A stretch of DNA of 64,000 nt from positions 49,518,384 through 49,582,383 of the forward strand of contig NC_037093.1 in NCBI RefSeq assembly GCF_002994745.2, read 5' to 3'. This document shows, piece after piece, positions 56,801 to 64,000 of this stretch (position 1 is the stretch's first letter; each line of letters starts with the position of its first letter). The notes beneath the pieces are model-generated. The model searched no databases, was not told where the DNA came from, and saw only the letters and a program-made list of their open reading frames with translations. This DNA comes from Rosa chinensis (taxonomy: Eukaryota; Streptophyta; Magnoliopsida; Rosales; Rosaceae). A program made the position numbers and the translations under genes.

Positions 56801-58233
56801 GCTCCTGGTTTCTCTCCTGCGTATGTCTGATCCAGGTGGAACAACCTGCCCCTCAGATACCCTCGACCAATTATCTCCCTGGTGAGAAGATCCTGAAAAA
56901 TCACATACATAGGATAAAAGGTTACAGAGCATTTAGACTCAGTGTTCAATTGTGGGACAGATATCAAGTGATGAGATAAGTCAGGCACATATAACACATT
57001 ATGAAGTTCTAAAGTGGGAGTAAGACGCACTGACCCTGACCCTAACACAGGAAAAGCCTCACCATTGGCATTGGTTACATAGGACACTGATGGGGAAGAC
57101 AATTCAGTAAAATATGATTTATCATAAGTCATATGATCGGAGGCACCAGAATCAATAATCCATGTATCAGAACCAACAAAGTTAGAAATCTGTAAAGCTA
57201 TACCAATTTTACCTCGACCAGCTATAGAGGCTGTGAGGGTAGCTCCACCTGCTGTATGATGATCTTGGCCAGCCACTCCATAGAAATCCGGTTCTTGGAC
57301 CAATTGAACAGCAGCTGCTTTCGCCTTAGGACGATAACCCTGCTTTTTAGGTTTAAGGTGTGGGTTCAACTTCCAACAAGTCTCCCAAACATGCCCAAGG
57401 TCGTTGCAATAAGAACATTGAGGACGAGGGCGATTGATGAAACCTTGTGGTAAACCTTGCGGATGAAATGGGGCTGAACTCTGCTGCTGAAGGAAAGGTG
57501 TCGGTGGCTTGGCCTGAATGGCTAAGCTAGATACTTCAATCTGTGCATGTTTGACACTCTCCTGTTGAGACTCATCCTTACGGATGTAAGTAAACGCTGT
57601 GTTCAAGCTAGGAGGGTCTGTCATTCTAAGCAATTCTCCCTTGGCACTGCTATGCTTCTCATCAAGCCCTCTCAGAAATACATGGACCCTTTCTAGCTCC
57701 TTCTCTTTCTGGTACCACACAAGATCTTCTTGATTCTTAATCTTGCAAGGACGCTTTTGATCAATTTCAGCCCATACATTTTTCAGCTTGGTGAAATACA
57801 CAGCGACTGGTTGCCCATTCTGTTGCATACTAGCAGCTTTACACATCAATTCATGAACCTGTATAAAATCAGAGTCATTGGTATACAAATCCCCCAATGT
57901 CTTCCAGATTGCCTCAGCAGTTTCACATTCCTCCACCATCTGTAGCACATCATCAATCATGGCTCAAAATAGAATGGACATTACAAAACCATCATCATCT
58001 TCCCACTTAGCATAGGCCTCCACATCATCTGCACTAGGAGCCTTGATTGTTCCAGTCACATGCCCCATCTTGTGTATTCCACGGAGATAAACTGACATAA
58101 TCTTCTTCCATGTTCAGAAATTGGTACCAGTGAGTTTGGTACCCCCGAAAGAACCACCTTCTGAGCTCTTGACAGAGACCTCAACCTTCTGGACCTCATT
58201 GGCCTTAGAACTTTGACTGTCATCACCACCCAT
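53845..58233 (-). CDS. copia-2 gag-pol polyprotein with three nonsense codons
   Basis: Starting at ATG 58233 (MGGDDSQSSKANEVQ), the frame runs to a stop near 53845. The domains in order are gag N-terminus; UBN2 gag (WKTLGDLYTNDSDFIQVHEL); zinc knuckle CSYCNDLGHVWETCWK; protease WIIDSGASDHM; GAG-pre-integrase with HRRLGHPSFSL and CETC; integrase (HSDVWGP, NGVSERKNRHLLDM, YLWGDAVQ); reverse transcriptase (KARLVAKGFTQTYGIDYDEI, SLYGLKQSPRAWF, catalytic IYVDDMVITGND); and RNase H (DADWAGNITDRRSTSG, SSAEAEYRGM, LYCDNKAAI). In-frame stops lie at 58114-58116 (TGA), 57964-57966 (TGA) and 55309-55311 (TAG). All other parts are open, including 883-codon and 480-codon stretches. All catalytic residues looked for are present. 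Confidence 0.9.
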
Positions 58234-58970
58234 TGCAATAGTACAATAGCAAAAGAAACACAAATCCCAATCGTATGCAGCGGAAATAATAAGAAATAAT
58301 AATAACAGATTTTTTTATATATTTATATATATATATATATATATATATTTTGAAACCTGTTGAGGTGGACCGGGTTGAGTTGACCGAGTTGAGTTGACTC
58401 GGTTGAGTTGACTCGGTTGAACTGAACTGACTCTGACTCGGTTGAATTGATCGATCTGGGTTGTGACGGGGCGGGGAATCAGGTCAGACCTGGTCGACTC
58501 GGGCTGCCAAGTGAAGAATCCGGCCGACTTGGGTGAGGAATGGAAGCAACGGCGGTCTGGGTTGTCAGAGACGAAGCCGGATCTGGGCGTGAAACGTCGA
58601 GTGATGAGGACGACCGGTGCAGATGAAGACGACCTGACGAGCGACGCTGCTGTGAGATGAAACAGATGCCGGTGAAGACAGCAGCTGGTGCAGATGGGTC
58701 AGGAACGAATGGTGAGGACGACCGGAATGAGCCAGGAGCAGCTGGTGCAGATGAGGACGACCGGTCTTTGAATGAATGACGGCGTCGATCTGAAGGAGAG
58801 AAGACGAGGGTGGCCTTTGGCTGAAGGCGAGGTCGGTCTGAGTAACGTCCAAAAAGAAGATGCTATTGATCGTTCTTGGACGAAATAACCCTAACAATGG
58901 TTTTTTGAATTAATTCCTCACACTAAAGAAAAGAGACAAAGTCCTCTCGGATCTTTGCTCTGATACCAAG
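58234..58970 (-). other. copia-2 5' leader
   Basis: Between the primer-binding site and gag ATG. It contains a (TA)n run (58317-58348), a GGTTGAGTTGACTC minisatellite (58365-58450), and three copies of GAGGACGACCGG (58607-58760). The frame across the last repeats (GRPH-type words) is not a credible gene. Confidence 0.7.
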
Positions 58971-59178
58971 TCAAATAAGACAGTATTGAGAGAATCAATT
59001 TTTACTTATGATATTATTACACCCATTCTGTGATGTATATAAACAGATTACAATCGTACTACAACGTACTACACCTATTGTGTACAACTGTACTACACAA
59101 CATACACAAGGTAAGTAATTACAACAATATATTCCCGTGTAGTCTATTCCTAATAGGGAACAATGACTCACACTAACA
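58971..59178 (-). repeat. copia-2 5' LTR
   Basis: Partner of 53630-53837. The adjacent TGGTATCAGAGC (58969-58958, minus) is the primer-binding site. Confidence 0.93.
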
Positions 59179-59297
59179 AATTCTAGGTCTTGTTTCCATC
59201 TCTTAAAATTTGAACCATTAAGAGTTTCCATTTGGTTGCAATTAAAAAGCATATTCATAGCTGAAAATTTTAGAAGTTTGATTAGTAAGCAATGCAT
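59179..59297 (-). pseudogene. copia-1 gag N-terminal part
   Basis: The minus strand reads METLNGSNFKRWKQDLEF, the conserved LNGxNFxxWK start of copia gag, and is cut by the copia-2 LTR. It continues at about 53605 (LELCLGYSNYEHVL). Confidence 0.8.
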
Positions 59298-60292
59298 TTA
59301 GTTAACTGGAAAGGCAATGAATGAAGTGCCTATATGAATGCTGAATGTGTCATGCTTTACCTAGAGTGTCAAAAAGACTTTTGACACTTATTTTGCCTTA
59401 ATCATATACCCAAAATCTAAGAAACTCAACTGTAGGTATCTTGAACATGTTAACACCTAGAGTGGCAAGAAAACAGTTCATGTTACCTTCTTAAGGCAAG
59501 TTTTAGACTTTGTTATATGCTGACATTGACCTCAGAAGCTCTAATCATTTATACCTCCTGTATGGAGCAAGGATTCAAGCTACTAAAACCAATGTCACAA
59601 GCTGCTGATCCAGTACTAATGTTTTAGTATAAATTTTTATTTTATTATTATTATTTTTTTCACAAGGGACTGCTATCGACAGTACTATCTGGAAAAAAAA
59701 ACTTCAACTAAAACTGGACCAAGACAATTAAGTGCTAGAAAAGAGTTTTATGATTATAATCTTACTGTGAAGTTTTTTTTTTTTTTTTTTTCCTCAATGA
59801 AACATGGGACTAAGCATACTATTCAACAATCACAAAACTCAATCAAAACACAATCAACCTGCAAGAATTACATGTATAGGCCTCAACAAGGCTATTTGAA
59901 TTTAAATTTTTCAGAATAATCAAAAACAGGAGCATATATTAGAACCGCATACCTATGTTAATCCGAAGACAAAATAGGAGATGCAAAGGTTCCCTGATTA
60001 AGAATTCGACAAGATGTAGAGAAATTTAGGCGGAATTCTCTTGTTGAAGACTTAATAGAGGAGCCCTAGCATCTAAAGCAATACCCAGAATTGGGTTGTC
60101 CGTTGAAGAAAACAATGGTTTAGAATTTTGCTTCACTTTGCTATTTGTCGAAGGCTAAAGCATAGTGGGCCAGGTTTTATGTATCAGCCCAGATCAAAAA
60201 TATGAATGCTCTACTCCTTATGGTATTTGGTTATAATGTTTTTTTATTTTTTTTTTATTTTAGTTTATGTAGGCTCCGAATGAGTAAAGAAA
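59298..60292. other. copia-1 leader or an inserted non-coding segment
   Basis: No protein was recognised. The interval is longer than a normal copia leader, and 59980-60190 looks like unrelated gene-flank DNA, so another insertion may be hidden here. Confidence 0.4.
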
Positions 60293-61147
60293 ATGAGTTT
60301 TTCTATTGGAACCTCCAAATTTACTCACTTGACCTCTATGCTTTTTACACCTCCTATCAAATTTTCTAATATTAAATTTACTCATTAAACCTCACTAAAG
60401 TTCCTCAGATAACCTCGCTCATATAATTAATTTACAAACAAACTAAGATCTTTATAGTAAAAAACTTAGTCATTTCAATGATTTAATTAATCTATAAATC
60501 TTAATTACATCTCCATTCCTTAATCAGACAACATAAATCTCTTATCCAATAAAAAAAAAATCAAACACAAGGTATTGAGTTTTAAAAATTAATAAAAATA
60601 AAATAACATGAAATATTATGTGATTTTTTTTATTTACTTTTTCTTTTTTAGCTGTGCAAAAAAAAAATTAATCATTTTTTCTTAATGTTTCTCTATTTTT
60701 TGTACCTCATGATTAATTATTTAAATATTTTTTATTTATTTTTATTTGCTAGCTCTTTTTTTTTTCTTCTTCTTTTTACAAATATAATGGATAGATTTAG
60801 ATTTAGGGCATAATACAATTTCTTTTGTTCTCCCTGACCAATATGAGTTCAATATGCATATCATACATTTTTATCTTAATCATAGTTTTATTTCTTAATA
60901 AATATACATATGAATACTTTAATGAGTATGTAGTGAAATTAGAAAATGAAAATGGATAGGGAAAATAATAAAGAATGCAATCTAATATTATTGAATTGGA
61001 AAGTCTAGAGAAAATAAATATAACCATTTTTTTGGTATAATTATTGTCCCTAATAGTCATTTTATAGTAGGTTATATATGTCATTTAATAATTCATAATA
61101 AAGTTAGGTCAAGTGAGTAGATTTGGAGGTTCCAATAGAAACTTAGA
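60293..61147. mobile_element. AT-rich MITE-like element with ~38-bp terminal inverted repeats
   Basis: The left end (TTCTATTGGAACCTCCAAAT, then TTACTCACTTGACCT) and the reverse complement of the right end match over about 38 bp. The interior is extremely AT-rich and non-coding. No clear target duplication was identified, so the superfamily is unknown. Confidence 0.75.
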
Positions 61148-61398
61148 TTTTGTATAAAACAAAATAGATTTTGCAAAAAATTAGCCAATTCTTAATTGAG
61201 CACAATGGCTTTGATACCAAATATAAGTAAAAACTAAATGTATGCATATGTTAATTGTACTCAATGTAAGAACACAGACTTACCTGGAGTTGCAGCCATT
61301 GTTGAAGAATACAAGTTGAACTTGAGAGCTGATGCACTTGGTTGGTTCTCCTCTGAGCTATCCTTTAGTGAGAGTCTCCAATGGGTAGAGATTATGAA

Positions 61399-61692
61399 TT
61401 CTCAGTTGATGGTTATGACAGCTAGAGCAGGGACCAAGTAGTTCTTTATATAGGCTTTTAGTTTTAGGTTCCTTCCCATAAAGGAAATCTAAACATAATA
61501 GCAATAGGAACCATATTCCTGAAGTGTGTACAGAACAATTTTACCTAATGTAATAAGGCATGGTCATACATACCCTTATTGTAGGAGGAATGCAATTAGA
61601 ATAACATAACTTAATCCAATTACAAGTTCTGTATGAAGAGTAATAAGTTACTGTGACTTTAGTTGATATTGAATAGGCCAAAAAACCTTACA
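61399..61692 (-). repeat. copia-1 5' LTR (shared part)
   Basis: Homologous to 43746-44044. Adjacent sequence down to the TTGGTATCAAAGC site at 61209-61221 may also belong to the LTR. On the minus strand that stretch includes CAACAATGGCTGCAACTCCA followed by GGTAAGTCT, which looks like a short 5' exon with a splice donor. Confidence 0.8.
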
Positions 61693-61785
61693 AAAGATTC
61701 AAAATCATTGCCAACAGTAATTGAACTTACATGTTTAATAAGGTCAGCAACTGAAGGTTCTCTCCACACTTTGGACACGTCACTT
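61693..61785 (-). pseudogene. LINE zf-RVT region, 5' part of the split frame
   Basis: The minus strand reads SKVWREPSVADLIKHVSSIT, then VGNDFESF, and is cut by copia-1. The continuation (FILWWLWRNRN) is at 43745. Upstream of 61785 the LINE similarity is lost. Confidence 0.6.
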
Positions 61786-63239
61786 AAATATATGTTTTAA
61801 CTTTTTAAGTGCAGCTAAAAAAAAAAAAGAAAAATTTATTATACACCTAATTTTCTAATCACATATTAGATTAACCTTACTGATTAATACACCTAAACCA
61901 ATTTGGTTTCTCTCAAACTAAAAAATTTATTAAATATAATAAATAATAAAACCTGTTTTTGTTAAAAATTACAAAAGATACCACAAAACCTAAATATATC
62001 GTAGATGAAACTAATGCCAATATACATCTCCCATAAACCCACTTAATCTACTAAGGCCTTGTTTGGTTTGCAAAAAAGGAAATCAATTCCTTAGAAAATT
62101 CTATGGGAAAGAAAAATAAACTTCTCACTAACTTTCCTTTCCGCTGTTTGGAAAGCAAGGAGAAAATATATGTTTGTTTCCATTCTAGTGTTTGGTTTGT
62201 GTAAGGAAAGGAAACAAAATTATATCCTCATATATTAAAATATATAGTTACATAAATCTCATAAGTTTTTTAAATAAAATTGTCAATAATAATTTTCAAC
62301 AATTGTACTATGTAATTAATGTAGAAAAAGTGGAAGGAAAAATGAATCATTTGGAGGATGAGAGAATTCATTTTCCCTCATATTTTTTCTTCTTAAAAGG
62401 AAAGTTGGTCATTTCTTTATACACACCGGCGGACCTACGTTGTGCCCAATGGGGGCTGCCGCCGTCACTCACCAAACATTTACATACATAATTACATATA
62501 TAGAATTAGTCTGCCCCCATAATTACATACATAATTACTTGCCATGCTATGGAAAAGTATAATAAAATATCAAGGTCATCCCCCACTTAAAGAAATTAGT
62601 CTGGCTTTGATACATTAATTGGTCATAATTAACTACAATCTTGTTCTATATGAATTAAAAATTATAACTACCATCACATCTCTTATGGACACATAACTTT
62701 GCTTTTTCTATATGTATTCATACACATAATTTAGCTTGGTGTTTTCACATCCCTCATGTAACGCCCCAATTTTCACTTCCTAAAATCGGTCACGTTACAG
62801 TGCCGCGAACCATTAGGAGCATAAGCTAAAACTAGTTCAGCCACACTCCTAAAGATACGCAAGGCATTTGAATAAGATTTGACATAAAATTACTTTTCAA
62901 TGAAAGGTAAAATCTAGCTAGAAGTGTGAATATGAATGAGGTCAAATTGAGAAGACTCTTGGTGCAATAACTTGTTACGTCGAATACTAAAATAAATTCC
63001 ATTTCTAAAACCAAGTTTCATGGAGTTCCAAATCATTGGTCCAAGTAGTATTAATTGAGAGCAAACAAGTAACAGATTTCAAGAAGAATTGAAAGAGATA
63101 AGCTAATCAAGTTGAGTAGAATACCAAAGGAACTTAGGGGGAGGGGGGGGGGGGGGGGGGGGGAGGGGGTGTATTCATTTAAGAGTCTACAAGATTTTTT
63201 TTGTATTTTAGAAGTCTATGGGTATTTAACTGAGATTTT
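61786..63239. other. non-coding region with traces of small elements
   Basis: It includes a GGCCTTGTTTGGTTTGC motif at 62056-62072 of the kind found at ends of plant MITEs, a CACCGGCGGACCTACGTTG segment at 62424-62442, an unpaired TGTAACGCCCC LTR-like start at 62757-62767, and a G-rich run (63137-63169). No complete element or gene could be supported. Confidence 0.45.
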
Positions 63240-64000
63240 TGTGATGCCCCAGAAATTCGTATTTATTTTCCGAGGAATTTCCGGAATCTAATTTATGGTT
63301 GTTGGACTGTTTCGTGGCTCGTGGATGGAGCGGAAGTGTTTCGGGCGAATAATTAATTGAAGAATATGGTTTTAGGGGGTTGCCAAAGGTTGACTTTTTA
63401 TTCGTAGGGATTCTCCGAAAACTTCCTTCACGAAAGTTGTAGAGCGCGTCGATACGAGTTCGTGGACATGTGGAACGCGAGAATCGGAGTTCGTATGAGA
63501 AAGTTATGGCCATTGGAAGTAATTTCCATTTTGGTATAAATAGAAGTTTCCCGAAGGAGAAACTTACTATTTTCATAATTTCCATTTCCGGAAACTATTC
63601 CTTTCTCTCTCTTCTCTCTCGTTCGTACCTTCAGAATCGAAGATTTCAGACTGACCCGACCCGGACCCGGTCGATCCGACCCGACTTTTCCGGCGAACTG
63701 CGGCGGTCTCCGGCGACGAAACTTTCCAGATAGGATCGTCTCCTCCGTCTGGTCGTCCCTGTGGTGTCCTCTAGCACCGATTCTCGGTGGTGGCGGCGGT
63801 AGAAGGCGGTGCAGGTTGACGTTTTCGGACCCGGTCGGAATTCCTTGTTCCGACGTCGGCAAGGCTTCAAGTCTTCTTGGTTGAACTCAGAACGGCCTCG
63901 TCGATCAATCCTTGGTGGTTGTTTGGATCGATTCACGTGAAACTTCGATCAACTCAGTTGGGATTACTGTTCACGGCTTGTGAGGTAGTTTTCGATCCCT
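63240..64000 (+). mobile_element. 2.8-kb LTR family, copy C, cut by window end
   Basis: It starts TGTGATGCCCC, carries TATAAATAGAAG at 63535-63546, and matches the reverse complement of copy B (23616 downwards) almost base for base to the window edge. It is more similar to B than to A. Whether it is solo or part of a full element lies outside the window. Confidence 0.88.

Larger units (their letters stand above)
53630..59178 (-). mobile_element. copia-2: nearly complete Ty1/copia element
   Basis: Two near-identical LTRs (53630-53837 and 58971-59178, about 208 bp) begin TGTTAGTG(C/T)GAGTCATTG in minus sense and differ at only a few sites. The 5' LTR is followed at once by TGGTATCAGAGC, the initiator-Met tRNA primer-binding site. 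A polypurine tract TTGAGGGGGAG precedes the 3' LTR. The interior holds one continuous gag-pol reading frame broken only by three nonsense codons. It is inserted in the gag of copia-1. CCTAGAATT occurs on both sides, consistent with target duplication, although about 27 extra bases at the 3'-LTR side obscure the exact TSD. Confidence 0.9.
43746..61692 (-). mobile_element. copia-1: Ty1/copia element, split by gypsy and copia-2
   Basis: Homologous ends at 43746-44044 and 61399-61692 start (minus sense) TGTAAGG and share about 295 bp with few differences (for example TAGGTTCCTTCCCATAAAGG). The polypurine tract CAAGTGGGAGAT precedes the 3' copy. The insert splits a LINE frame, with TCTTT on both sides (5-bp TSD, with T-run slippage). 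A TTGGTATCAAAGC primer-binding-like site lies at 61221-61209, about 180 bp inside the shared end. Either the true LTR is ~470 bp and the 3' LTR lost its end, or there is a displaced site. Its gag-pol is present in pieces: 59297-59179, 53605-51422 and 46570-44618. Confidence 0.85.

Noticed and set aside
58565..58897. 110-aa frame with GRPH repeats
   Set aside because: It lies in the copia-2 leader, upstream of gag, and reflects short tandem repeats; no homology recognised.
62757..62830. TGTAACGCCCC start as a further LTR element
   Set aside because: No matching end or TSD was found before copy C, so only the motif is noted.
1..64000. CRISPR arrays, bacterial operons or rRNA genes
   Set aside because: The window has introns, eukaryotic retroelements and TATA promoters; the tandem repeats seen are minisatellites without spacers of CRISPR type, and no rRNA sequence was recognised.

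Overview
This is a plant nuclear window, and it is mostly a repeat graveyard. Introns, TATA-driven genes, Ty1/copia and Ty3/gypsy LTR elements, LINE, CACTA, Mutator-like, hAT and Helitron DNA elements, and an endogenous pararetrovirus all point to a eudicot. The florendovirus-like character of the viral remnant and the general element mix suggest Rosaceae; that is inference and cannot be proved from this window. One host gene looks intact: a five-exon plastid acyl-lipid/acyl-ACP thioesterase (ALT/FatM type) on the minus strand at 39648-41271. The other host-like coding pieces are truncated or captured fragments. Layout: 0-3.3 kb holds two broken 5' gene fragments on the minus strand (a SYP71-type syntaxin and a WDR70-type WD40 protein). 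About 4.2-25 kb is one nested complex. Its base is a minus-strand caulimovirid remnant that reads from 24.6 kb down to 4.7 kb. It is cut by (i) a Mutator-like element at 19729-24103, itself carrying a 2.8-kb solo LTR with TSD CTACA; (ii) a Helitron at 17480-18761; (iii) a 2.4-kb solo LTR with TSD TATGA at 14884-17297; and (iv) a second solo LTR of the 2.8-kb family, TSD GATTT, at 5042-14043. That last LTR is interrupted by a 6.5-kb CACTA element (TSD TTT) which has picked up pieces of at least four host genes: beta-galactosidase, NAP1, UBP12/13 and an ERD6-like sugar transporter. From 25 to 30 kb there is a CACTA terminus, an ORF1-only LINE with a 16-bp TSD, and a Helitron-like 3' end. A decayed Ty1/copia element (30387-39398, TSD ATTGA) contains a 601-bp hAT-type MITE, a tRNA-Glu-like sequence, and a second CACTA element of the same terminal family (33809-37697, TSD TGG), which carries a CK2-alpha 5' fragment and a Ulp1 fragment. 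After the thioesterase gene comes a three-unit fold-back array (41.76-42.81 kb). The right side is a second nest: a LINE RNase-H ORF split by a minus-strand copia element (43.7-61.7 kb). That copia is itself split by a truncated Athila/Tat-like gypsy element (46.6-51.4 kb) and by a younger, nearly complete copia element (53.6-59.2 kb). The window ends inside a third copy of the 2.8-kb LTR family (63240 onward). The genes do not form a pathway. The biological content is the insertion order, the gene capture by one CACTA family, and one functional-looking gene surviving among the repeats. Boundaries backed by TSDs are reliable to the base; boundaries of decayed coding pieces are approximate.
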